64,000 nt of DNA from Gnetum montanum (Eukaryota; Streptophyta; Gnetopsida; Gnetales; Gnetaceae): positions 153,985-217,984 of the forward strand of contig MNCI01001931.1 of the NCBI GenBank assembly GCA_015680685.1, in the 5' to 3' direction. This document shows positions 31,103-42,029 of the stretch, in pieces. The notes below the pieces were generated by a model. The model had not been told where the DNA came from and did not search any database. It saw only the letters and a program-made list of their open reading frames with translations. The position numbers and the translations under genes were made by a program. The number at the start of each line of letters is the position of its first letter. The first letter of the stretch is position 1.

Positions 31103-31409
31103 GTAAGCTCTTTATCGTGGGGGTTGCAAGCCTTAAGGTTTCCAATAAAATTTTTTGATAATTTTTCTCACTTCCCCAAAGGGTTAATGAATACAATGAT
31201 ATGAAACCATTAATTTTTGAGAGTTAACCCTTCCAACATCCTCCAGAATGACTTATTAACATTAAAACACATATAAAATAATGATTAAAATTGATTAAAT
31301 GAATCATAATCACAACTTAGCCAAGTGTAACTATTCCAAGGAGATAAGGTATCCCAATTGTTTCATGTTACACAATAATTGCTAACTTGTGGTCATGTTG
31401 TTATTACAT
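31103..31409 (+). other. Probable leader intron of the element B ORF
   Basis: The donor AG|GTAAG is at 31101-31107. TTGCTAAC lies about 30 bases before the ATG. The acceptor AG seems lost (ACAT instead of ACAG). Length 307 nt. A variant of the PPT-like motif, TTTATCGTGGGGGTT, sits just after the donor. Confidence 0.6.
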
Positions 31410-34250
31410 ATGGCACTAAGACCAAAATGACCATAGAAGGGAGGGCCATTGCAACCAAGGGAGAAATGGCCTAGAACTAGAAGGGGAAAATAAGAATGGG
31501 CCTAGGATCAGCTAGAACAAATGCATGCAATGGGACCTCTTCAAGAGGAGCTCGAAGTGGAATCTATTCGATAGACTCCTGAAGAAGAAGTTACAATAGA
31601 ACAATTGCAGTGTTGAGAAGCACCAGGACCCATACCAAGGCTTGAAGTCATACTAACACAAGCCTGCCTCGACACCATCATGCCCCATGATATCCAATGT
31701 TTAGTTCTCCAGGAATTAAACTTTAGACCATTTTTAGAGCATGCTCCAACAGAGGTGAAAACACAATTGCAAACCTCTCCCATGTGGCCAATCATGACTT
31801 CCAATGGGGAGTGGTACATGAGAGAGACATACCTCTTCTGGAACAATAGAATGGAAAGCTCTATAGTGAAGATTAAGGACATTCATGTGTCCTACTTAGT
31901 TGAAGTTATCTCATAAGTTGTTGGGTTGCCTGATTCTGGAACATAATTGGCCAGGCTATCTACACAAGCTGACCCTAAGGCCAAAAAGGAGTGGACCCAA
32001 TGATGTTATGGGGTTGACCGTAAGGAATTCGGTGTGCTCACATCGATGAAATGCATATACTTTAAGATAGTGACCTATTACCTCAATTTGATGGTAATGC
32101 TTAGCAAGGTGACTTCCTTTTCCGCTCGAGCATGTGCTATGCTAAGCAGGAGATTTCTAGTGAACCTTCCACAATTGATCTATTTAGAGATAGAGAAGCA
32201 TGTCAAAATAATGAATATGGATCAAAAACCCTGCCTTTTCCATGCCTCATTAGGAAACTTTGCAAAAGGATAGGGATCATTCACTATGTAAATGACATGA
32301 TTAGGCATACTTCTATAGTCTCATGGTCTAAAATGATGAAGGACAAGACACTTGCTATGTCTAAAGAAGGGGAGTAGCAAAAACCACCTCCATTGCCTAC
32401 TCAAGAAACAATGCTAGAGGCTAGTGCAACCATTGAGTGCTTGCACAAAATTTGAAAACAACTTTTGCATGAGTAGGAGCAGCATGCAAAAATGAGTGGC
32501 AAAGACCCATCTATATATCAACTTGCGATGAGTCACCTCAATGAGGTGGCTTGAACAATTAGCTAGATGGAAAGAGGTGGACCAATATTCTCTACCCAAT
32601 GGATGTAGTTGCCCATGAGATCAAATCCCAATGCCCTAGAGGTGATGGTGACTCTATCTCAATACCATTTATTCTCATAAATCTTTGGGAATGCTGCCTC
32701 CTTTTCAGTGTGCTTGGAGGAGGACTAGGGGGCAACTATATTAGTGATGTAGCACTAAGGGTAGGGGATTTCTATTGAAGTAGTTTTTGACTGTATCACA
32801 GAAGCAATTAATGCACCTACGATGTCTATATCGATGTATATACACTTCAAGATGTGTAGACATTTGTGGGCATGGTTAGCGGAATATTGAATGTAGCCTA
32901 GCATGAAGAGTTGTTAGAACGATTGGTGGGAATTGAGCAACTAATTCTAGATATCTTTAATTTTTTGGATAACATTATTGCAACCCAATCAGATCTATTG
33001 GAAGCAAAGGTCAAATGTATCATTTTGGAAGGACAACTTGAAATGACTTAAATAAAAAACTAATGCTTGGCTATAGAAGTTGCTAAACTACATGCCTAGT
33101 TTGATAATTCCACACTCCTTAGTGCAACTATAACCAGAGATGAAGCTTTTCAGTAGCTTTAATAATGATTAAAACAAGTTAAGGAGGAAATGGTGATGAC
33201 CAGCTTGAATGAGTCCATAGTAGAGGTAAAAACCTACTTAGTTCAAAAAGGCTTGGTTTAGATGCACCAAGAAAATGAATCACTGATTGTAGAAAATCAT
33301 TGCTTGTGCAATGTTGATGCACAAAAATAATAGATGTAGGGATTCATTCATCAACAATAGGAGTAGCTCACCAGGGTAAACATAGAATTAAGCAAATTAT
33401 CTACTGAGAATCATAATCTGTCTATGAAGGAAGTTTGAGCCTTACATCAAAAATCTACCATTGAGATTTTCACTTGGAAAAATGAGGCTCTCAAATTTGA
33501 AAGAGTCAAGAATCTCTATAGAGATTAGGTTGGCCTATAAAAGGAAGTAAATGAGAAGAATTTTGAAATGGCTAAGGCAAAAGTAAACAAGGCTTTCCAG
33601 AAACTTTAGCAAAGAAGAGAGGCGTGGTAGCTCATCATTGATGAAATAGATGCCTATAATAGAGTAGAGATTCACCTAAAGGAGTTGCAAATAAAAGAAA
33701 TAATAGAGTATATGAAACTATCTAGTCTTCACTATGCAAAAAAAACAATGCTGATTGCCGAATAGCCATAGTTAGAACTCGAAAAGTAAGTGGCCAGCTT
33801 GCACTTGTCGTATGAGGCTAAGTTGAAGCACCATAAGGACATAAAGTAAAAGCTTGAGATAGCAAACACTAAACTCAAAGTTCTCAGGGCATGATTCACT
33901 AATCAATGATCAATTGTTGAGAACTTGGCCAAGAGAATGAATGATTATCAGGAGCTGAAAGATGCAAAATATTGAGCATAAACAATTTGCTACCTGGTTC
34001 ATCAATGTTAAGGGGCTATTTCCAACAATTTCCTATCCTTGGGATGTGTCCATTTCAGCCCACATTAGTGAAGCTACATGGACCATGCATGATCCTAGGA
34101 GTAAGGAGGAGAAAATGAAAGCATTGCTAAATGCTTTTCACCTCTTGCTAGAAGTTGTAGTAGCACTAGGACAACCATAGTCACCTCAGCCGTCGCACGT
34201 GCTTGAAGTTGATGAAGGTCCTTTAGAGCTTCAATAATTTCCACTGCTTG
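31410..34250 (+). pseudogene. Element B: long ORF downstream of pol
   Basis: Homologous to the ORFs of A and D. It starts MALRPK at 31410. The transposon-protein-like N-terminal domain has LQELNFRPFLEHAPTEV near 31705, YFKIVTYYLNLM near 32058, SARACAMLS near 32122 and LPFPCLIRKLCKRIGII near 32240. From about 32900 to 33950 the sequence is rich in Glu, Lys, Gln, Leu and Asn, as in a coiled coil. The C-terminal block YPWDVSISAHI...WTMHDPRSKEEK lies at 34040-34120. Numerous stops. It is expressed, if at all, from the internal promoter upstream. Function not known. Confidence 0.75.
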
Positions 34251-34497
34251 GGACTATATGATCTTATCCACTGCCTTCATGCCATCAATGGAGGTGCTAT
34301 CAAAATTTTGCAGAGTCATGTCATGATGTTCAATTTTGTGTCATGAACACCATAATTTTTGAAATGTGTTGATTTGTACACTTGAGCACTTAGTTTTGTT
34401 AGGTTAGTTTGTTTTCTTAAGAGTCAGTCAATAATCCCATACCTTCCCAATTTTTTAAAGGAACTTGAAGATGAGTTTTCATTCAATTGTGGGAGTA
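34251..34497 (+). promoter_or_regulatory. Element B: 3' untranslated region and polypurine tract
   Basis: It contains TCAATAATCCCATACCTTCC and ACTTGAAGATGAGTTTTCATT, shared with the other copies, and ends in CAATTGTGGGAGTA before TGATGAG at 34498. The G-run is degraded relative to P (ATGGGGGTA). Confidence 0.75.
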
Positions 34498-35391
34498 TGA
34501 TGAGTCATGGTTGGTTGCGTTGATGAGGCCCCATCAACTAGTCCCTGTCAATGCATCGTTTCATGCATTGACTAGGCCTTCTTGACGTACAGTCTATTCT
34601 TGTCTATAAATATGTGCTCACTAGCTAAATTTATGGTAGTAGATTCATAACAGTAGTAGAGCTTTTACAATTTTTCCATTCAAAAGTTAGAATATTTTTC
34701 CCAGTGCCCATAGCAGGAATCATTGAGTGTATAAATTTTTATTTGAATATTGTTGTACCTAAGCACGATAGTGTGTATGATAATAAAGATAAGCTTTTTG
34801 ATAAACCTTGCAACATTTTGGATAGTTTAGCTATTTTATTCATGCATTTCTTGTTTTTAGTTATTTATTTAATGTTTTCCAGTAATTAAGCTAATTAGGA
34901 TAATTAAGCGAGATAAGCTAGATAGATTATATACATAAGTATGACCGCTTCGAGTGTAACATGTATTTGCTTGGTAATCCTAATAGCATTATTACTTGGT
35001 ACGCCTAGTAGTGTAGCACTTGGTAACCTATCATCAAATATGTGGGTTCAGGACATGTCTGGAAAGTGGGATCGAATGCTTATGTTAGGACTAGTTAGAG
35101 ATCAGTTAGTTAGTTCAATCAAATTAGTCATTAAATTACATTTTCTCTCTCTTCAAGTTCCAAAGAACATAAAACATAAAATGATAAAAAACATACACCT
35201 TTATTACACTTAAACATACCTTTTTACTTCACAAGTGTAATTGGGAAGATAACAAATGACTGTTAGGGTAAAATTTATTTCTTAGAAGACTAGTGCATCG
35301 AAAACTAAAGTCCACAAAATTTGACTGGATTGTGCATGAGTGCTTTGTGATTTGTATGGTTGGGCATAGGGGTACCCTTCACTGCTCATTA
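34498..35391 (+). repeat. 3' LTR of element B
   Basis: An 894-base plus-oriented LTR from TGATGAGTCATGG to ACTGCTCATTA. The U3 has GAGGCC/AGGCC repeats; the TATA box CTATAAATATG is near 34613; AATAAAG lies near 34782. U5 ends with the shared GGTACCCTTCACTGCTCAT. The 5' LTR of B is not in the expected place on the left. Confidence 0.85.
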
Positions 35392-35760
35392 GAAGCCATG
35401 TCTTAGTCAATAGTCATCAAAAGTCAAAAATAGAAACCAAACATTAGCAATCAAAAACATTAAGTACAAACCACCATCAGCAAACAACTACAACATCATT
35501 GTGTCTTGTATGCAACAAAGCACTTTTATTAGAAAACAATAAGAAAAGTTACAGAAAATAAAGTAAAATATAAAAGAAATTGAAAATATTCAAAAACGTT
35601 CAAACGTGCTAATGATGTTATAAAACAAAAAATTGGAAAAAATAACAAAGTGTAAAAAAAAAGGTGTAAAAAGTACAAAAGTGTAAGATAAATAAAGATA
35701 AAGAAAGTGTAAAATAAAAAAAATACAAAAATTGAGGATCCATTTTAATGAGTTGCATGG
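35392..35760 (-). other. Element E: truncated spacer
   Basis: Minus-oriented spacer next to the pol end of E, with the AAAA/GTAAAA-rich tract seen in D. It stops abruptly at the LTR of B, so the downstream ORF, PPT and 3' LTR of E are not present here. They were either separated by insertion of B or deleted. Confidence 0.6.
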
Positions 35761-36960
35761 ATGGCTATCTCCCCCAAAACTGAGTTAGAAGGAGGAGATC
35801 CAAAAAATCGAGTGAGATTGTCCATTCGATGAGGCATTGCTTGCACTGGTTTGCTTGAGCTCATGGAAAGGTTTTACTTGTTGCATGTTGACTAGTTGCT
35901 TTTTGTTTGGGCTCTCAAGTTTGTAGATCAACATGGCCCTAGAAGAAAAGACTTCATAAATGATATAAAGCTCTTTCCATATTATTTGGAACTTAGTCTT
36001 TTGAGGTACATGTGCATGGTTCCAATAGAGGACCTTGTCTATGGGTTGAAATTTTACTTTCCTTATTCTAAGGTCATGGTGTTTCTTGTTAAATGCCTTG
36101 TGCCCTTCATTCAAGGATAGGGCCATCAATTGATTCTCATCTAGCATATTTAGATTGATCAATCTTTCTTTCTGTGCTAGGCTAAGGTCAAGATCAAGGT
36201 CATAGGCTGTTGAAAGTGTATAGAGCTTGGATTGAATAAGAAGAGTTGGAAGTTTTCCATACACTAGCTCATAGGGGGAGTAGCCTATACAGAGTTTCCA
36301 TATTGAGTGTTATGCCTAGAGGGCATCATTAAGTTTTGTGCTCCAATCTCTCCTATATTTGCTAATTATTCTCATTAAGATTTTGTGATCTCCCTATTAG
36401 TAACCTCATCTTGACTATTGGCTTAGGGGTGGTAATGTGTTGTTAATTTATGTTCAATCCCCAAGTGTTGCATGAGCTTGTAAAAAGTAGCACCTATAAA
36501 ATGAGAACCATTGTTAGAAATTAGTGCATGTGGCATTCGAAACTTATTTACAACATTTTGTTATACAAATTGAGTAGTAATGGAAGATGTACAATTAGTG
36601 ATGGCTACTACTTCTACCCATTTGGTATAATAGTCAACAACGACTATTATGTATGCCTTTCTATTTGACATGGATCTGATGTGATCCATGAAGTCTATGT
36701 CCCAAATATTGAAGGGTTTCAATGGTTGGATTCATTGCTGAGGCCCCTCCATTCGAGTGGTCATCCCACCATCTTGATGATATCGTTCATAAGAGCAGAT
36801 GAATTGGTGGGCATCCCTGAAGATTGTTGGCCAGTAATACCTTGTTGTTATGTTCTTAATGGCCATGCATCTCCATACATAGTGGTCCCCACAAGGACCC
36901 TTGTGAGCATCTTGGAGAACATGTAGTTAATCATTATTAGGAACACACCAATAAACTAGG
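35761..36960 (-). pseudogene. Element E: integrase and C-terminal domain
   Basis: Minus strand. The C-terminal domain at 35785-36264 is open for 159 codons: LSLAQKERLINLNM, then HDLRIRKVKFQ, then LVNMQQVKPF, ending in the pol-end block. In the catalytic core, VVDYYTKW near 36625 keeps the first Asp. Near 36510 the motif reads SNNGSHF, so the second Asp has become Asn. The zinc-binding region is near 36740-36900. Stops and shifts in the core mean it is inactive. Confidence 0.85.
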
Positions 36961-37600
36961 CCATCGATGCACACCTTGTAAAGGTCTTTGTTGATTTCCA
37001 TGAAGTGTTTGGCTTGATGAAGAAACTATTATTTCTTCCTATGGTCCAAGTCTTATGGCATCTTCTGAGTAAGAAGATAAGTGAGGATGCCATCCTACTA
37101 TGTAGGCTTAGTGGGCACTTGTTCATTTATTACATCAAAAAAGAGGAGTTCATCAGGAAATTAATTAGCAAGAAGGCTTCTTTGTTATCACATTGTAACC
37201 AAAACAAGTGATTAGCAACCACATTCTCAGTTTCCTTTCGATCTACCATTGTAAGGTCAAACTCCTATAAGATCACCAGCCATCGTATGACATGGGGGCT
37301 TACTATCAACTTGTTCATGAGGAAGTGAATGGGCATTGTAGTTAGTGTGTACAAACACATTGTATCTAAGCACATAGTGCTTGAATTTCTCAAGGGCATG
37401 CACCATCATCATTAGCTCTTTCTTTGTTGTGGTGTAGTTGAGTTATGCACCCACAATGCTTTAGTTTGTGCAGTGGATGTAATAAGGACATTTTTAATCA
37501 TTCAACTACATAAGCAAAACTCCCAAGGCATAGTTCGATGGACCTATCATGATGTGAAATGGATGAGACCAATTAGGTGCTCATAGAATTGGAGTCTCTA
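36961..37600 (-). pseudogene. Element E: RNase H remnant
   Basis: By position and similarity to 48891-49712 in D this is RNase H plus the tether to integrase. The block corresponding to HFLMNKLIVS lies near 37300 and the matching ELMMMVHALEKF near 37400. The frame is heavily broken and the first catalytic Asp cannot be read confidently. Confidence 0.7.
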
Positions 37601-38480
37601 TGAGATTCTCTTTGAGTTTCTGGAATGCCTTTTCACATTCCTCAACTCATACAAATGAACCATCTTTCTTTGTAAGCTCGATCAATGGTTTAGTGATCTT
37701 AGAAAAATTCTCTATGAATCATTGGTAGTAGCCAATGTGTCCAAGGAATGACCAAACATCTTTAATGGTTTTTGGTTAGAAAGTTATTCCTTGGATGATC
37801 CTAATGTTTTTAGGATTCACCTCAATCCTTACTTGAGAAATTCTATGCCCCAAAACAATTCTCTCCTAGACCATGAGATGGCTTTTTTGCCAATTGAGAT
37901 AAATATTAGTCTCTACATATCTTTTAAGCACTTGCTCAAGGTGGTCTAGGGCCTACTCAAAAATAGTACCATAGGTGGAGAAGTCATCCATAAAGACTTC
38001 CACCTTGCTACCAATTTGTTGTTAAATAATGCTAAGGACAAGGTGTTGGATATGGTAGGGACATTGCATAGACCAAATGGCATCTTTCATTTATGCAAAA
38101 GTTCCCTAGGTACTCATGAATGTTGTTTTGGTGTGATCTTCCAATGATATATGGATTTGGTTATAGCCACTATAACCATCTAGAAATTTGTAGAAACAAT
38201 GCCTAGAAATAATGTCCAATACTTAGTCCAATGACAACAAAAAATGATCTTTGTAGGTCACCATGTTCAACAGCTTGAAATCAATACACACCCTCCACTT
38301 GCCATCTTTCTTTGGAATAATTAGGAGTGCGCTAACTCACTCACTATCTACAATTGAATAGATTAACCTTGCCTTGAGGAGTTGTTCAATTTCCTCTTTG
38401 ATGATCTACTTCAATTTAGGGTTCAACCATCTCTGTGGTTGCCTCTTAGCTTGATGGAAGGATCAATCTAGATGCGATGC
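37601..38480 (-). pseudogene. Element E: reverse transcriptase remnant
   Basis: The FMDD box is intact: KVEVFMDDFST near 37990. N-terminal blocks KLKQIIKEEIEQLL-like (near 38400) and a WxVCIDFKLLN-like motif (near 38280) align with D. The thumb region near 37880 has LIWQKSHLMV-like sequence. Several stops. The enzyme order relative to integrase and RNase H is standard for Ty3/gypsy. Confidence 0.8.
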
Positions 38481-39480
38481 TAGCATATCCTAGGATCAAC
38501 CCTAATGAGTTCAGGATATGACCAAGCAAAGGCTATTAACCATTTGTTAACCACATTGAATAGCATCTTTTTCTGCTCAAGAGCAAGATTAACATTGACT
38601 ATCATTGGCTTGCCATTTTTTAGAAATGCATACCCCATGCTGATAGGTAGAGTTTTCAACTTTAGGGGTCCCTGTTTGACATTTTTAGGGATTTCCAACT
38701 CTTTCCAATAAGTGTAATTAGGTTCATCATCAGAGAGTTGGCAATGAACTTGCTCCAGTTCATCCATGCCTTCAAGATAGGCACATGTTAAGCTCTCAGT
38801 TGGTTTCATGCAAAGAGTGTCGCTTTTAGGATCAGCTGTTAGCCACTGGGTATCCTTCTATTTTGTGGTTGCTATGTACATGAACTTTTGGATTTTAGAT
38901 TCATCTCCATAATATTTGCATGCTTTGATTGATGTGCTTTTTATAACATAGAGTTTCTACACATAGTTCCATCCTTTATCATTGTACACGATGCATGGAA
39001 ATCTCTTCTTTTCAACTTTGCTAAATTCATTCTCCTTGGAAATCTCCAAGGAGAGGTCTTTAATGTCCATTCACACATCAATAGTGCTCAACCAATCCCT
39101 TTCCATAAGATTGGGAAGTGCCTCTTGCAATTGTCAACCTTGATCACCAGGAAATTGGTAGGATAAGATCACTCATAGACAATGGTCATAATATCCTCCA
39201 CCAATCCCAAGGGAATAGTGATGGACTAATATGCCAATTCTAAATGAATGTTTCTCTTTGTGAGAAGAGGTAGGTTTTAGGATTTGTACATTTTATGAGA
39301 AATCATATTGACACTAGAACCTAAATTAAGAAGAGCCTTACATGGCTCATTTCCAATGATTTGCAAGTAGATGAGGGACTTCTAGGATTAGTTCTTTTCC
39401 TAGGAAGGTTTCCAGCCTTGATCCAATCGAACAAAGCATGGGTTAACATGACTATGCCAATCTTGGGAGGCATTTGGTTT
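38481..39480 (-). pseudogene. Element E: protease and protease-RT linker
   Basis: The linker 38480-38809 is open for 109 codons (MKPTESLTCAYLEGMDELEQ, then MGYAFLKNGKPMIVNVNLAL). The protease active site, near 39330, reads KALLNLGSSVNM, so the catalytic Asp has become Asn. The C-terminal part (38990-39200) has LSLEISKENEF. This protease cannot be active. Confidence 0.75.
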
Positions 39481-40841
39481 AAAGGGTTCTCAAAAGGAAT
39501 AGATGCAGAGGATGAAGGAGAAACATGATGACTAGCTACATGAGTTGGTGAGTGCTTTGTAGGGCTATTGGTTTAGAAGAATGATATTTTTTTTGGGTCT
39601 GGGTTCTGAACCACTTGACTGTGGAGTTGATTATAAGTTAATAGCCCTTATAGCATTCTGTTGCTATGGCTACATGTGAATCTTGCCATGCATGGATGGA
39701 GTAGGCAATAGTTTGATTGAGGAATGAGGGACATGTGTTAAAGGATGAAGAGGGTACTAATGAAATGAGGATTCCCCTCTAGGAGATGGAGAATGAGCTT
39801 TGTAGTACCCTAGAGGATAGTAGTGATGCTAAAAAGAAGCATGACTGGAAGAGTCATGCAAAGACATGGATTGTTAAACATAGTACCCACATTGATCTAG
39901 GCATTTGTAAGGGTACTACTACCTTGGTGGTAACATTCCCCATGGCTATGGATGCTACCATCGAATATACTGCTTGTATGGTTGTGGTGGAGCTCCACTT
40001 GGATAATAAGCTTGTTGTTTTTGGAACTGCTTGGGATTGCCTTGAGGATAAGGTAATATTCTAGGCATTTTCCTTCTTTCCAATCTAGGATTGAGAGTAT
40101 ACACAACAGGGCAATAGTCGTTAGGATGTTCATAATGGTAGATGTCACACCCACCATCATTATTTGATTCTAACTCCACAACCTCTTCTACTACAACAAC
40201 CTTGCCCTTACCCCTTTGGTAGGAATGTTCAGCTTCCTTCCTTTTCCTACAGTCATGATCACTACTTTTCTTTTAGGATTGTTCTACAATTTTTAGAGCT
40301 ATTTGGAATCTTTCATCCAAATATTCCCACATTTTTTTCACCTTAGTTAAAATTTCATAAATAGATTTTTGAATCGGTAGGGTTTTTTGTTGCACCATTT
40401 CATCAAATGGTGCCTCCTCCTCACTGTCACAGAATTGGACCTCCCTTTTTCTAACGAAAGTGTCCCAGTTATATTCTTTAATAATTTTCCATTTTCTCAA
40501 TTCTCCTTATTGTTTTGCAACCTACTCAATCAAACTTTGGATCTAATGGGCTTTAAGTTCTGATAATCCTCATTGGGCATAGATTCCAATAGTTCTTTGT
40601 GTTTCTAATTGCAACCCATGTATGATATGATGAAGCTGTTTCCATTGGGAATAACCATGGCTAGGACATTTGTGCAAAAGAAAATAGTATTTGCCCATGG
40701 CTGAGTTCAAGGATTCATGTGTTCCTTATTGCTAGCCTTGGATTTTCTTTCTCAAGTTGGACACTTAAGAGTATGTCTGATATTTATCATTGAATAGCTC
40801 AAGCATCATACTCCTTCTATGAATTGATTCTAGCTCTAAAG
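39481..40841 (-). pseudogene. Element E: gag (C-terminal part)
   Basis: Minus-strand gag with knuckle-like CDIYHYEHPNDYC near 40140, where the second Cys of the CX2C pair is lost. A Pro/Tyr/Gln-rich tail follows (YPQGNPKQFQKQQAYYPSG near 40050). The capsid core lies at 40500-40841. It is interrupted at 40846 by element D and continues at 55156. Confidence 0.75.
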
Positions 40842-40846
40842 AGTGG
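40842..40846. repeat. Left target-site duplication of element D (AGTGG)
   Basis: AGTGG before the LTR pairs with AGTAG at 55156-55160. Joining across the insertion restores the gag phrase AAGAGTGGTACCAAC, parallel to ACCAGTACCAAC in D's own gag. Confidence 0.8.
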
Positions 40847-41773
40847 TGATGAGCGATGAGGTATCCTTATGCCCAACCATATGAATCACAAGCGTTCACG
40901 CACGATCGGTTCGAATTCTACAGACTTTATTGTTTCTAGTGCACTAGCCCTTTAGGAAGTGAATCTGATCTTAAAGTCAATCGTTGTCCTCCCAATTACA
41001 CTTGTGACGTTCGTTGCTATGGTTAAGTGTAATTAAGGCATTCGATTTTTATCATATTATATTTTATATTGTGGGTGCTTGAAATGTAGATAAAAAGGAG
41101 TTTAATTAACTAATCTAAATGACTAATTAACTAATCATTTAACTAATCCTAACATAAGCATTCGTTCCCAATTTTCGTATACATCGTAAATCCACGTATC
41201 CACTCCTAGATGACCAAACACTATGTTATTGGGTGTACCAAGTAATAATGTTGTTGGGATTACCAAGTGAATACATGTTACGCTTGAAGTGATCGTACTT
41301 ATGTATTTAATCTATCTAGCTTAATAATATCATTAACTCAATTGATGGAAAATAATTGTCAAATAATTAAGAATAATTAACAAATAATTGAAAACATTGA
41401 ATGCATAAATAAAAGAGCTAATCTATCCAAATTTCTACAAGGTTTATCAGAAAGCTTGTCTTTATTGCCACACACATTGTCATGCTTAGGTATAACAATG
41501 CTTGAATAAAGATTTGTATATAATGACTCCTATTGTAGGCACTCAAGGAAAAAATTCTAACTTTCAAATGGAAAAAATGTAGAGCTTTGCTACTACTGAA
41601 ATCTAGATTCCCCATAAATGCGGCTGGTAGGCATGTATTTATAGGTGATAGACAGAAATCGTGTCAACAAGGCATCGTCGACGTAGGTCGAAATGCATAG
41701 ATGGGGCCTCATCAACATGGTCGGCTGTGTTGACAAGGCCTGATCAATGTAGCCAACCAATGACGACTCATCA
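40847..41773 (-). repeat. 3' LTR of element D
   Basis: 927 bases. Left edge TGATGAGCGATGAGG, right edge GACGACTCATCA. The TATA-box region is TATTTATAGGTGATAGAC near 41635. The U3 has GTCAACAAGGCATCGTCGAC and GGGGCCTCATCAAC repeats. The PPT lies immediately to its right. Confidence 0.9.
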
Positions 41774-41830
41774 TACCCCCACGATTGAATGAAAACTCAT
41801 CCTCGAGTTCTTTTAAAAAATTTGAAAGGT
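41774..41830 (-). promoter_or_regulatory. Polypurine tract of element D
   Basis: The minus strand reads TCAATCGTGGGGGTA before the LTR start, with ACTCGAGGATGAGTTTTCATT upstream. It is the same architecture as P and B; the ATGGGGG core has become CGTGGGGG. Confidence 0.8.
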
Positions 41831-42029
41831 ATGAGATTATTGATTGACTTTTCTTTCAACAAAATAGACTTGAATGACTTGACAAAAAATGGAGTGCTTA
41901 TGTGTATAGATGAACACATTACAAAAATGGTGGTGTTTAGGACACAAAATTGAACACCATGACACAACTCATCAAAAATTGGACAACACATCCTTGATGA
42001 TGTGAAGCTTGTTAGAGAAGATTAAATCG

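Noticed and set aside
35392-35396. GAAGC near 5767 as partner duplication for the 3' LTR of B
   Set aside because: A five-base match inside a duplicated LTR end is easily due to chance, and no 5' LTR of B lies there.
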